Counted from the stretch's first letter, positions 21,321 to 31,011 are shown. The stretch is DNA of 64,000 nt from Paramoeba atlantica (GCA_977017575.1 CDRNVI010000099.1:62001-126000); one strand, 5' to 3'. Program-made: numbers and translations. Notes: a model not told the origin generated them from the sequence alone.

Positions 21321-21798
21321 GAACAATTTAAACATTGCTCGCTAATCTATTCATTTTATAGTGTTGGTCTAGATACAATCTAGATTGTCGTTAGTCTACT
21401 GGAACAGTAGCGGAGGTATGCCTCCGTGATGTTGGCCTTTAAACCGAGACACCCGCTAGAAGACATGCCAATTGGTGCAAAAAAATGCACAGTGACTGGA
21501 AGGAAGTAATAGGAACAGTGGAGCACAAGGAAGAATATCTTGCTATAAAAGATAAAATGTATGATCATGTAGACAAGATGAAACGTTAACATCTGAGAGA
21601 ATCAGGGTATTAATATTGTCATAACGCATCCAACACTCAAGGTGTGACACACAAGGACCGGAAGAACGAGTTGACGATGCGTGCGAATTATTTAAAGAAT
21701 ACCACGTATTAATTTTACCGTATTGGACACATGTTGTACAACTTCCTAACTTTTTATCAGAGCTTGATTCTCCGCCTTGATGTGGCGCTCTGACTTAA
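21321..21798. other. Spacer with a pogo-like coding remnant
   Basis: Bases 21680-21765 read ACELFKEYHVLILPYWTHVV then QLPNF, matching 3396-3460. Otherwise no gene is recognised. Confidence 0.35.
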
Positions 21799-22351
21799 CA
21801 CCCCTTTCGAGCATAACGCCGAGTGCATGCAGGCCAAGGCCAAATGTGTCCTGCAAGGCCTACCTCAAGGCCAGTCGGCTAAAGATCAGCGACGCAACCT
21901 TTGCGAGGCGGCCCTAGGGAAAGCCCCGCCCACCACGCAACTGGTCTGCATGCGGCAGATTCAGAACGTTCATTCCACAAAGTGGATGAACGCGTGGCCC
22001 AACTGGCCAGAGTACTACATGCGGGACCCGCAGTGGGAGACTGCGGCCCGTCTCCGGTACTTGGTCGCCCGTACCTCGGAGCCTGAGCTCCAGTGCGTGT
22101 GCGGTGCAACCTCCCGCAATGAGGAGTTTTGCGGACACGCACTGGATTGCAAGAAGGTTAAGGGGAAAACCCAGGCCTCCCGCCACAAGGAGGTCAAGGA
22201 GGCCTTCAGAAACCTCCTAATCCACTACGGGTTTAATCCAAAGGTAGGTTTAATCCAAAGGTTCTCATCCAAACTATGGATCTACCAACACGCCGTCCTA
22301 TCCAAATTGCGCTTTCAATCGTTGTTCATGCCAGCCTTACTCATTCATTGA
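21799..22351 (+). mobile_element. LINE fragment, post-RT region
   Basis: Matches 24266-24815 of the longer LINE copy with few differences (MQAKAKCVLQGLPQGQS onward). It carries the cysteine motif CVCGATSRNEEFCGHALDC (C-x-C, C and H-x4-C spacing), probably a zinc-binding site. It ends at LRFQSLFMPALLIH with a stop at 22349-22351. Both ends are abrupt. It lies 40 bases before the structured element at 22392. Confidence 0.85.
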
Positions 22352-22391
22352 GAATATCATTCATTTTTGGAGGGCTCTATGCGCAAACTGA

Positions 22392-22609
22392 GTGTGTTGT
22401 TCTACCTGCACAGGATTCCCTGTACAAGGAACAACACACCATTATCTCGGCGTAGTAAACACGCCTTTGCTTGCCTGGCACAGTGATTGCCGGAAAATAA
22501 TATTTTTTTTTCCGGTTCATTTCACTGCCCAAGCTGCTTCCCACTTAAGGGGCTTGTCCCCACAACTGAGTGATCTCCCCGGCAACGTAGTATTACCTAC
22601 ATGTGTCAA
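22392..22609 (+). ncRNA. Structured repeat element, copy A
   Basis: An 11-bp perfect outer stem (GTGTGTTGTTC at 22392-22402 with GAACAACACAC at 22429-22439) encloses an inner stem ACAGG-ATTC-CCTGT. Then follow a hairpin GGCGT-AGTAAAC-ACGCC, a stem CAGTGA/TCACTG around CCGGAAAA/TTTTCCGG, and GGGG-CTTGT-CCCC. Copy B (48101-48312 minus) has the same order of stems with different stem sequences. Whether it is transcribed is not visible. It precedes the LINE and tandem array in the same orientation, so it may belong to the LINE's 5' region. Confidence 0.55.
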
Positions 22610-22624
22610 GGAGGCAGAGAAGTG

Positions 22625-22953
22625 GGAGTCACGAATGACCTCGGAGGCAGATGACTACCTCCGGAGCGTGCACCCTCGGGACACGGAGTCTACAAGAAGA
22701 CCTCGAATACCATACCAAACATGATTCAGAACACATGCCCGAGGGGAGGGAGTCACGAATGACCTCGGAGGCAGATGACTACCTCCGGAGCGTGCACCCT
22801 CGGGACACGGAGTCTTCGAAGACCTCGAATACCATACCAAACATGATTCAGAACACATGCCCGAGGGGAGGGAGTCACGAATGACCTCGGAGGCAGATGA
22901 CTACCTCCGGAGCGTGCACCCTCGGGACACGGAGTCTTCGAAGACCTCGAATT
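22625..22953. repeat. Tandem array of about 123-bp units, array 2
   Basis: About 2.7 units start at 22625, 22749 and 22871 (spacing 124 and 122). Each unit has two GGAG-palindrome-CCTC modules (inner TCACGAATGA and TCTTCGAAGA), a GGAGG/CCTCC hairpin and a C-rich end. In the first unit the second palindrome is altered to TCTACAAGAAGA. The unit skeleton matches the reverse complement of array 1 (45324-46567). It stands directly before the LINE at 22954, where SLACS-type elements of trypanosomes carry 5' repeats. Confidence 0.85.
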
Positions 22954-23200
22954 TGATTATTAATAGAGGGCTGCGCAGTATGTCGTGGACCGGTATCTAG
23001 CGTGTTTATGGAGCTGTGATAATGTACGGTATTCAATGTCCCGCATGGAGAGAGTACGTGCTAAGTGTATGCCACGACTTCCTAGGGAAATCTGAACAGG
23101 GAAGATAGAGACGGCTTGGAATCTCCTTCTAGCTGTTAAGCGCTTCCTTTTCTTCCCGGAGGACAAGCTATCGCAAAGACAGCTTGCACGCGAACTACGC

Positions 23201-24859
23201 ATGCGAGCTCACCTTGAGGGCTCAGAAACCTCGGCCCCGACCACCCCCAACCCGGCCAACGGCTCCCCTATGTCGGCGGTCAAACGCGCGACGGAACTGA
23301 TTAGAGCAGAAGCTTTCTCGAGAGCCGCCAAAATTCTGGAGGCACCGCTCGACCCACCGGCCAATCCCGCGGCAGCCCTTGCACAAGCCAAACGACTTCA
23401 TCCTTCTGAGGGACCCTACACCACGGGGAAATATCTCTACGATAAGGACCGACACGGGTCCCTGCCTTCCCTTGCGGATGTAGCTAGAAAGGCCCAAAGC
23501 CTGGCACCGCTTCGCGCCCCAGGCCCGACAGGGTGGACTAAAGAACTCGTAACCCCAGTTCTAATGGACAACGGTCCACGTGACACAGTCACGTGGACCA
23601 TACATGGAATACTAACCAACTCTCTCCGTCCCTCGATGCGCGAGCTGCTTACGGGGGCATCGTTGAAACTATTTACCAAGCCGGGCGCCCCAGCTGGACA
23701 TCACTCCTCGTACCGCCCCATAGCGATGGGGGAATGCCTTCTGAAGGTCGCCGGTCTTCTGGCCCTGGAGAAAGTGAGAGAACACCTCCCCACATTCTTC
23801 CAAGGACTCCAGTTCGGAGCACAATACACCCAAGGGTGTGAACATATTATACACAGTGTCCGAAAGCACTTCCGGGACAGGCCCGATGAAATCATAGTGG
23901 CTGCGGACCTGGAAAATGCTTTCAATATCTCGCGGTCTGTCATCTTCCGGGCCCTGGAGGGGGACCCGAAGCTACTCCCTCTGGAGGGTATCACCCTCTT
24001 TAGCTACGGGAAGGCTAGCTCTCTTCACTTGGGGGAAGGTACATCTATTATAAGTTCCAGAGGGGTTAAGCAAGGTGATCCTATGGCTCCTATCCTATTC
24101 GCCATAGGGATACACGGGGCCATAGCCAAAGTGGCTGCTAAATTCCCTGGAACCCTCAAAGTCTGGGCGTCTCTGGATAATGTTACCTTTGCAGGGGAGC
24201 CCAAGGTGTGCGGGGCGGCCCTGGAGGCAATGCAAGGGGAGATTAAGTCACTAGGGCTTAACATCCCTTTTGAGCATAAGGCCGAGGGCATGCAGGCCAA
24301 GGCCAAATGTGTCCTGCAAGGCCTACCTCAAGGCCAGTCGACTAAAGATCAGCGTCGCTCCCTCTGCGAGGCGGCCCTACTGAAAGGCCCATCCACCACG
24401 CAACTGGTCTGCATGCGGCAGATTCAGAACGTTCATTCCACAAAGTGGATGAATGCGTGGCCCAACCGGCCGGAGTACTACATGTGGGACCCGCAGTGGG
24501 AGACTACGGCCCGTCTCCGGTACTTGGTCGCCCGTACCTCGGAGCCTGAGCTCCAGTGCGTGTGCGGTGCAACCCTCCGCAACGAGGAGTTTTGCGTACA
24601 CGCACTGGATTGTAAGAAGGTTAAGGGGAAAACCCAGGCCTCCCGCCACAAGGAGGTCAAGGAGGCCTTCAGAAACCTCCTAATCCACTACGCGTCTAAT
24701 CCAAAGGTAGGTTTAATCCAAAGGTTCTCATCCAAACTATGGATCTACCAACATGCCGTCCTATCCGAATTGCGCTTTCAATTCGTTGTTCATGCTAGCC
24801 TTACTCATTCAGTGAGAGGCTACAAAAGAGAGCCACCCACCATATCAAGAAGTGGATGA
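23201..24859 (+). CDS. LINE reverse transcriptase, 552 aa, catalytic box altered
   Basis: RT landmarks in order: RAPGPTGWTKEL (105-116), SSYRPIAMGECLLKVAG (169-185), LQFGAQYTQGCEHIIHSV (203-220), the first catalytic Asp in AADLENAFN (234-242), and GVKQGDPMAPILFAIGIHGA (288-307). The second catalytic box should read YxDD but reads SLDN (324-327), so polymerase activity is unlikely. After the palm come a thumb region and CVCG...C...HALDC, then KEVKEAFRNLLIHY. The last 15 residues are read out of the LINE frame, and the protein continues in the frame starting at 24856. The annotated start is only the first ATG after an upstream stop. The family uses a C-terminal restriction-like nuclease to nick the target and prime reverse transcription. 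Confidence 0.85.
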   Translation: MRAHLEGSETSAPTTPNPANGSPMSAVKRATELIRAEAFSRAAKILEAPLDPPANPAAALAQAKRLHPSEGPYTTGKYLYDKDRHGSLPSLADVARKAQSLAPLRAPGPTGWTKELVTPVLMDNGPRDTVTWTIHGILTNSLRPSMRELLTGASLKLFTKPGAPAGHHSSYRPIAMGECLLKVAGLLALEKVREHLPTFFQGLQFGAQYTQGCEHIIHSVRKHFRDRPDEIIVAADLENAFNISRSVIFRALEGDPKLLPLEGITLFSYGKASSLHLGEGTSIISSRGVKQGDPMAPILFAIGIHGAIAKVAAKFPGTLKVWASLDNVTFAGEPKVCGAALEAMQGEIKSLGLNIPFEHKAEGMQAKAKCVLQGLPQGQSTKDQRRSLCEAALLKGPSTTQLVCMRQIQNVHSTKWMNAWPNRPEYYMWDPQWETTARLRYLVARTSEPELQCVCGATLRNEEFCVHALDCKKVKGKTQASRHKEVKEAFRNLLIHYASNPKVGLIQRFSSKLWIYQHAVLSELRFQFVVHASLTHSVRGYKREPPTISRSG

Positions 24860-25356
24860 ACTTTGCCTCTGCCACCAGTACTGAAAGCTTATATACCTCA
24901 CGCGGATGGAATCTTACAAGCGCATCGCAATTATGGCACCTTTGGACCGGGGAAGCTCTTTGCCATATGCAAAGTTCTTGTGACCCGAATGTGCTACAAT
25001 CCCTCCGCTCCCGAATAGAGGAAGAGAAGAATGTACCCCGCCGAGGCTTGATAAGACCAGCAACTTATACTCTTGATGATCTTGCAGATTTCAACCGAGT
25101 CAAGGACATCCTACGCAAACAGTATGAAACGAACACGTTACAGAAACTGAAAAAACGGGCCCCAATAAGTTCAAAATGGTGGGTCCTACCGGTTGATCCT
25201 GACACAGCTAAACATTTTGCGGCAGCGATAAACGGAATAAAGAACTATAAGCTTTCCCGATTTGCAGCATCGATTATGACCCTGACACCTCTCCCCTCCT
25301 GCGCCGCTCTCCGCAGATGGGGAATATCATCACACTCAAATACGACGTGCCCCATA
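24856..25356 (+). pseudogene. LINE ORF continuation up to the zinc finger
   Basis: Continues the LINE protein: SLYTSRGWNLTSASQLWHLW, then CDPNVLQSLRSRIEEE, RGLIRPATY, WWVLPVDPDTAKHFAAAING, and ends at TTCPI, the start of a C-x-x-C finger, where the Tc1 element begins. The colinear segment in the 33729-35027 frame (AIYSQRGWNI to QCRICKQEPETLRHLLSSC) shows what the undisturbed order is. Confidence 0.8.
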
Positions 25357-26883
25357 CAGGGGTGCGGGTCTAAAGGTGGGGGGGTCTAAAATTCGTAAAA
25401 GTTGTCCAATTTTGGAAAATAATAGCGCATTGGATAGCTCTCACAGAGTTGTATGTTTTAGGCGCATTAAAACCCTGTGATTTTTTTTGATACCACATTT
25501 CGCTTTTTTCCCTCGCAGGAATTACATTTTTTACTAGAAAATGCCCCAAATGCGCGCTCGCTCGAGGACTTCCCGTGGAGTACTGAGCGATAGATCGTAT
25601 TCTTCCCCCGCCCCCGTCAAAGAGAGTCACCGCATGCTTTTGGTGGCGGAATACGAGCGCACAGGATCGTACTCCGCTACGGCGCAGCACTTTGGTGTTC
25701 ATGAGAACACTGTAAAACGTTGGGTTGAACGTTTTACCCTTACGGGTGACGTGTTAACGGCATCCCGAGAGCGTGTCTCGACGGTGGTTACCCCTGCGTT
25801 CCTGGATGTGGCTCTCAAGCTTGTCGACGAGGGGTATCGCGACCTTGTTTACGGCGTAGAGAGCTGGAGCGATCTTCTGCGAGAGATCCGTAGCCAAGGA
25901 TTCACCTGCAGTCGACGGACCCTAGTCGACACATTGAAGAAGCAAGGCGTTGTGCTCCGCACTCTTCGGCGACGACCATCACTCACACTCGAACACAAGG
26001 AGAAACGGTTGCAATTTTGTAAGGCGATGCTCGAGAAGAGCGACGCTCAACTCCTTCATTTTGTTTATTGTGACGAAAAGAAGTTTACTTGCGGTCGTGG
26101 GCGTTCCGGGCGAACTTACCTTTGTCGGAGGACGGACCCCCATAAGGAACAACGAGGCGAGCTAGAATCATGGTACGGCGGAAATGGGATTATGGTTTGG
26201 ATGGGTGTGAGCCTCAAACACGGCTTCCATCTCCACATTTTCCCTCCTCGAAATTCAGAAGGCCAGAAACTCACCGTTACGGGTGAAATTTTTGATCAGG
26301 CTATGAAAAAGCCACGGGGCTTCCTTCAATATTTAAAGCGACATCCAGCGGCCATTATTGCCATGGACAACTGCCCGGCCCACAACAAGGCGCGTGCCAC
26401 GTTCCGTGATACAGGAATTTCCGTTCTCCCCTGGCCTGCAAAATCTCCAGACCTGAATCCGATCGAAAATTTGTGGTCTGTGATGGACACAGACAAAAAT
26501 CTTCTTCGACCCCGAAATCGACAGCAACTGGAAGCCGCCATTGAGGGGTCTTTCCTTAAATTGAAACAGACCCACTCTGCAACGGTTCAGAAAACGTTGA
26601 AGAGTTTCAGGAAGCGTTGTGAAATTGTTATTAGTCGGAACGGGGGGCACTGTGGTTACTAATTGTCTTTTGCAATCCAAATTACAGAAATTATTGACAT
26701 CACTAAAGTATTGCAATATGTGTTTTTGACCCTTACATGAAAGGGGGGTACCCCCCAAACCCCGGATGCTACCTATCCTAAAACATACAACTCTGTGAGA
26801 GCTATCCAATGCGCTATTATTTTCCAAAATTGGACAACTTTTACGAATTTTAGACCCCCCCCACCTTTAGATTCGCACCCCAG
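25357..26883 (+). mobile_element. Tc1/mariner element, whole, DD32E
   Basis: Terminal inverted repeats of about 105 bp: left CAGGGGTGCGGGTCTAAAGG onward, right ending CCTTTAGATTCGCACCCC. The left end directly follows a TA (25355-25356); the right flank reads GA in place of the expected TA. One uninterrupted transposase gene fills the interior. It is inserted between the second and fourth codon of a LINE zinc finger (TGC CCC ATA / TGT). Relatives in the window are 39706-40118 (deleted, inverted) and 58890-59010 (one end). Confidence 0.92.
25541..26662 (+). CDS. Tc1/mariner transposase, 373 aa, DD32E
   Basis: Cut-and-paste transposase. An N-terminal helix-turn-helix of the IS630/Tc1 type is seen (GSYSATAQHFGVHENTVKRW, 42-61), then a second DNA-binding region (FTCSRRTLVDTLKKQGV, 121-137), then the DDE domain: D178 in FVYCDEKKF, D276 in IIAMDNCPAHNKA, E309 in SPDLNPIENLW. 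There are 32 residues between D276 and E309, two fewer than the 34 of Tc1 and mariner. A conserved GIMVWMGVS block (216-224) precedes the second Asp. Length and lack of stops make it look intact. Its own ATG at 25541 lies 80 bases inside the left repeat. Confidence 0.93.
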   Translation: MPQMRARSRTSRGVLSDRSYSSPAPVKESHRMLLVAEYERTGSYSATAQHFGVHENTVKRWVERFTLTGDVLTASRERVSTVVTPAFLDVALKLVDEGYRDLVYGVESWSDLLREIRSQGFTCSRRTLVDTLKKQGVVLRTLRRRPSLTLEHKEKRLQFCKAMLEKSDAQLLHFVYCDEKKFTCGRGRSGRTYLCRRTDPHKEQRGELESWYGGNGIMVWMGVSLKHGFHLHIFPPRNSEGQKLTVTGEIFDQAMKKPRGFLQYLKRHPAAIIAMDNCPAHNKARATFRDTGISVLPWPAKSPDLNPIENLWSVMDTDKNLLRPRNRQQLEAAIEGSFLKLKQTHSATVQKTLKSFRKRCEIVISRNGGHCGY

Positions 26884-27562
26884 ATGTTCTAGAGAAATAC
26901 AAACACCGCGTCACGTCCTCTCCTCCTCTACCGTATCCTTGGAACAAGGACGATACTCCTATCGACATAATCTGCTGCTTCAAGAGCTCGCGACTCATCT
27001 CCTAAAGTTTCCGTACACTTCGAAAGCCAACTTTGACATTCCGGGACTGCGCAACCCCCCGGACTGGATGGTAAACGATCTATCATTGTTGCGGCCAGAT
27101 GGCTGGGTGCAACTCAAGAATGTATGCGAATACATTATCGATTTTTTTTGTCATCCCCCGAGCCCATTAGCGCACGCCCCTACAGTACCATTTTTGTACC
27201 AGAGTCCCGGGGCCGGGGACACCGTACGTGGTGAGGACCAAAGGGAAAAAATATTAATTATCGAACTCACAATACCTTGGGAAGAGAACCTCGCTGAGGC
27301 GCATCGGCGCAAACGAAACAAATACAGCCAGTTAATGTTCAAGCGTCGTGCAGAAAAAGTACCCTGCTGTTCGATAGTTTTTGAAATAGGAGCGTGTTTA
27401 ATGCCTAACACGACCTCCTCACGAGTCAGTGTCCCATTCCATGGGGAAGAAGAGGCATCTTCCTGTGTACAGCACATGATCCGAAGTGCAATCTTCGGGA
27501 GTTATGTGATCTGGACGCGGCGCGAGGACCCCGCATGGTCCGATGAACCACGCGAAGAATGA
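26884..27562 (+). pseudogene. LINE ORF 3' part: zinc finger half and nuclease
   Basis: Resumes at CSREIQTPRHVLSSS, the second half of the CCHC finger cut by the Tc1 insertion (the final Cys reads Ser), then TVSLEQGRYSYRHN. The restriction-like nuclease follows: RPDGWV, an acidic/hydrophobic strand IIELTIPWEENLAEAHRRK, then FEIGACLMPNTT and a C-terminal helix ending EPREE. About 25 codons between WVQLKN and IIELT (27116-27250) replace a short loop present in the 33729-35027 frame and look like an insertion. Confidence 0.8.
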
Positions 27563-27599
27563 TTAGACTTTCGGTAGACACGTTGTATGCGTGCTAACC

Positions 27600-28925
27600 G
27601 AATTAAATTCTCTTCCGGCTCGCCCGGTATGAAACGGAAATGGAGGTAGGCGTCCTACGCTCCCATTCATCCAACCTCTGCCCGCTGCGTGGGTGCATAC
27701 AGGGCTGTAAAGAAGGACGAAAAGTTTGCACAAGCGCTATTTGATTTGCGAATAACCAATGACCGTATCGAATGTGAGACCCCCTTTAGCGTATCAAATG
27801 CGCGTGATATAAATTTACCGTCAAAGTACTAATTATCAATAATAATAATTAACGGATTTTTTTGGGAGGAAATTATGCCGTTAATTATTATTCCAATGTT
27901 TTTTACGAAATTCGTAACAAAATTTAAGCGTCAAGAGAAAACATTAATGAGAAGATTTTCAAAAAATCTTCAAAACATATTAAGAAATCCAATTACGTAT
28001 GTTTACATGACGGAAAAACAAGGCCAACCTTAGAAATGAGCGGAAAAAACCCAAGTAAACATGATATGAAAACATACTAAACGTTCTTAAAGATATCAAA
28101 GCCTTAGTCAATATCAGTAACGTGATTTGGTTGGATAAAACCTTTCATTACATCTATCTTGTAACTTCTGCGGATACGTCGTAATCAATTCATACTTTCG
28201 CGGTGACGTCGTATTTTTTCTTCCGGAGAGAAATATTTTGAATTTTGTTGATGAACAGACCGACCACCGATAAAAATGTTTGGGAAGATTTCGGTGAAAA
28301 TCTAAAAAATAATAATTATTCCGTTAATTATTGTTCCGTTAATTTTTATTCCAATGATTTTTATTCCGTTAATAAGTACCTTCACGGTATTTCCCTCCCG
28401 TATTTCGTTAAGATAACTGCACAACCTCTCAAATAAGATTTCTTCACGCAGACATGAAAAAAGGGTATTAATTAATACCGATTTATGAAGAGCTCGAAGC
28501 CGTATGCTGTATGCATGTTGGAGATCACATGTTTCGTCCCCGTGTACTCCAATGGGCTACAACTATCAGCAACACCCTCGTGGCGCAGTTGAGAGGAAAA
28601 CGTGCTATCGCAAAGCTCTGAAATTCGTTTCTTTATGTACTGTGGTGTGGACATGGAGCATTGACCACTTTGAACTATGAGTTAGGAACAATGGGTTAGG
28701 GTAACAATGAGTTAGAAGTGAAAAACAAACCCGATAGGAAGAATAAGGAAAAGCAAAAGGGAATGATGAGCAGTAGATGTCAAGAAGAATTATATTTATA
28801 TTTAGGTTGTTAATATTTAAGTTTAATATTTTTCTGTTGTATCAAGTATAGAAAAAGTTTTCCACTGTATATGGCTTCCCTTGTTTACGTTTTGAATACA
28901 TTCTCATATCTCTCAACACCATAAC
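27600..28925. other. AT-rich intergenic region with TTATTCCGTTAAT repeats
   Basis: A palindrome AATAATAATTAACGG ... CCGTTAATTATTATT lies at about 27838-27893. The phrase (T)TATTCCGTTAATT recurs five times at 28315-28375. No gene is recognised; an open frame of 60 codons at 28472-28654 (minus) has no motif. Confidence 0.5.
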
Positions 28926-29666
28926 TTAGTTAATAAGAACAATATTCGTACTCAGGAGACGAAACGGGTTATCAATTACGTGCTGCGGAAGTTCTGACCT
29001 CTTTACTTCAGCACATAACGCTTCGTTACATCTTACGTCCAGGCAGAACAGCGATCGGGGAAGGTGCATGAAATCAATCAGCCCTGAAAAGAGGTTGTGG
29101 TGGAGAGACAAGATCTGCATGCCGTGCGGAAGTGCGTTCAACTCAAGACCTCCGGTAAGAGAATTATGGCAAAGATCCAGTTTCTCAATTTCCACTGGAA
29201 GCTCACTTAAACAGATATTTCCAACGAACTTGTTTTTCCCCATATCCACCTGCCTCATGCTCGGGGGTAGAGCCGGCAGATCCAGACTTGCACTAAACAA
29301 ATTATTCCACACACTTATGTCTGAAAGGGTAGGGGGAAGATGACCCAATGTTACCTCACCCTTTAACCCCTGATGAGATACGAAAAACTTGGTAACCGAG
29401 TCCGGAAGATGGATCACGTCGAGCGAACCGCTCAGTGGAGGTGAATAACCAAAGGGGTTCGCACTCCAGGAAATCTCACGAACACGCTGGTCCACACAAG
29501 TGACCCCGTGCCAGTTACATGCGTGGATTTGTGCACTCCATGACGGACGCGGGTTCGAGATGTTCTGAATGAGTTTTGCGAGTTGATATTCCTGTGGTAG
29601 AACCCCCGCGGTGACTCTACCGAGACGTGTCGTTGAGGTGTCGGCGAGATGAACGTTGGGAAACAT
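28926..29666 (-). CDS. LRR family protein 6, 246 aa
   Basis: The short leader MFPNVHLAD is followed by STTRLGRVTAGVLPQEYQLA, the cap ACNWHGVTC with both cysteines, and a slightly extended link (ISWSANPFGYSPPLSG). Six 23-residue repeats follow (for example LPPSMRQVDMGKNKFVGNIC, LPVEIEKLDLCHNSLTGGLE) and a C-cap RSELPQHVIDNPFRLLSTNI. The repeats carry three unpaired cysteines, unusual for a secreted LRR protein. The start is the only ATG before the LPQEY region in frame. Confidence 0.85.
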   Translation of the reverse strand: MFPNVHLADTSTTRLGRVTAGVLPQEYQLAKLIQNISNPRPSWSAQIHACNWHGVTCVDQRVREISWSANPFGYSPPLSGSLDVIHLPDSVTKFFVSHQGLKGEVTLGHLPPTLSDISVWNNLFSASLDLPALPPSMRQVDMGKNKFVGNICLSELPVEIEKLDLCHNSLTGGLELNALPHGMQILSLHHNLFSGLIDFMHLPRSLFCLDVRCNEALCAEVKRSELPQHVIDNPFRLLSTNIVLIN

Positions 29667-30318
29667 GAGAACGGAAAAGAAGAAACAAGATAAAACGCGA
29701 ACCTCCTCAAATAGCCAAAATATGGTGAATTTCAGAATTATCCTTATACTATATCGAATGAATACATCGACGAGCTTGCATTGCTATGTTACAAGGAGCC
29801 GAACGCAATATTGCAGTTTAGAGGTAAAAGGTTATCGAATTCCAGAATTTTTAGGGGGCATTTCGATCCGACTGCCAGTCTTTTGAAACATTCGATCTTC
29901 CGAGGAACTACTCCACGGCGAGAGCATGGCATGTCTGCTCTCTGAAAAAGTGGTTCCTCAGACAGAAAACCACATTTTCGACCATTATTAGCATATGGAT
30001 GTGACAAACGCCAATCCACCCGAAGTAGTCCACAGACAAATGGCGTAAAAAGTTGGTAGTATGTGGTTCAAGTACCGCTAATCAATTGAGAAAAATCTAT
30101 TCTTTGATTCTTTTTGAAAATATAATTTTTAACAATTATGTCTTTTAAAGATAAAAGGTGAAAATGGTCATTTTAGGCACAGACTGTACCCAAACTCAGA
30201 CCGTACCGTACAGTTTGAACGCAAGATACCTGATTTAATTTATTTTCGTACGATCTAATAAGTGCCGCCCTCCACTGATAGACATACGAAGGATGGTTCG
30301 CTGAATAATGACTAATGA
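29667..30318. other. Intergenic spacer between LRR genes 6 and 7
   Basis: AT-rich; at 30180-30220 TGTACCCAAACTCAGACCGT is followed by ACCGTACAGTTTG. No gene seen. Confidence 0.4.
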
Positions 30319-31011
30319 CTATTCGTCATCTTTCTGATCTCCAAATTCTACATTTTTAGGCACAACGTGCGGCTTAGCAAAGTAATTTTTTGACAGAACG
30401 AATTTGTGCACATTTTCGGGGACAAGGGTCAAGTCCAAACTACCACAGAGATAATTGGAACTTAGGTCCAGATGCTTTAGACATCCGGGAAGCTGAGTTA
30501 GATCAATCTCCCCCTCAAATTGATTAAAACTTAAATCCAAATATTCCAAGGTGCTGGGCAGATGTACCAGATCTAAGAGCCCGGTACATTTGTTCATACA
30601 AATATCAAACTTTTTTAAAGAATTTGGTAGTACAGAAAGTTGAACAGGGCCTACTAAATCCTGAAGGTACGCAGTAAAGGAAATTAACGCACATGGCATG
30701 TACTCCCACAGGAGTTCACCTGCCAACGCAGGATAGTCTGGTATGTAATCGTCATCAAAGATATCCCCCTCGAACATTGTGTTTTCCCACTGTAGAGATA
30801 TCACTTGTTTTTCCTCATTGCATACTACGTATCGCCACTCACAAGCGGGAGTGGTCTCTTTCCATGATGTTTGTCTGGTCGTTAGATTACTCACAAATCT
30901 AGACAGTGTGTATTCCTGTGGTAACACAGTGCCACGAACTTTGCTTGCACGATATGAGATATCGGCGCTCATGAGGAAAATAGCGTGCAGATCATTTCCA
31001 GGATGAGCCAT
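30319..31011 (-). CDS. LRR family protein 7, 230 aa
   Basis: Reads MAHPGNDLHAIFLMSADISY, then SKVRGTVLPQEYTLSRFVSN and the cap ACEWRYVVC (the Gly of the family is Tyr). An acidic insert (EGDIFDDDYIPDYPALAG) stands where most members have a short L-x-G-T turn. About five repeats follow (LPSTLEYLDLSFNQFEGEID is the clearest). The usual NTxI C-cap is absent; the protein ends in an acidic tail EFGDQKDDE. The second ATG (MSADISY, residue 14) is an alternative start. Confidence 0.83.
   Translation of the reverse strand: MAHPGNDLHAIFLMSADISYRASKVRGTVLPQEYTLSRFVSNLTTRQTSWKETTPACEWRYVVCNEEKQVISLQWENTMFEGDIFDDDYIPDYPALAGELLWEYMPCALISFTAYLQDLVGPVQLSVLPNSLKKFDICMNKCTGLLDLVHLPSTLEYLDLSFNQFEGEIDLTQLPGCLKHLDLSSNYLCGSLDLTLVPENVHKFVLSKNYFAKPHVVPKNVEFGDQKDDE

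Larger units (their letters stand above)
22954..27562 (+). mobile_element. LINE with RT and C-terminal restriction-like nuclease, carrying a Tc1 insertion
   Basis: The element runs from behind array 2 to about 27562 or slightly beyond. The coding region before 23201 continues upstream in frame with one stop near 23092 (AWNLLLAVKRFLFFPEDKLS precedes the annotated ATG). The order is RT, cysteine motif, second zinc finger, restriction-like nuclease, as in CRE/R2-type LINEs. A Tc1 element (25357-26883) interrupts the second zinc finger. The copy is dead: its RT catalytic box is altered and it has at least one upstream stop, a frame change near 24850 and the insertion. The 5' coding end (zinc-finger array as in 35008-37026) is missing. 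Confidence 0.85.

Noticed and set aside
22392-22609. Hammerhead, twister or group I intron identity for the structured element
   Set aside because: I looked for CTGATGA/GAAA, for the twister core and for group I P/Q/R/S words in both orientations and found none; left as an unassigned fold.
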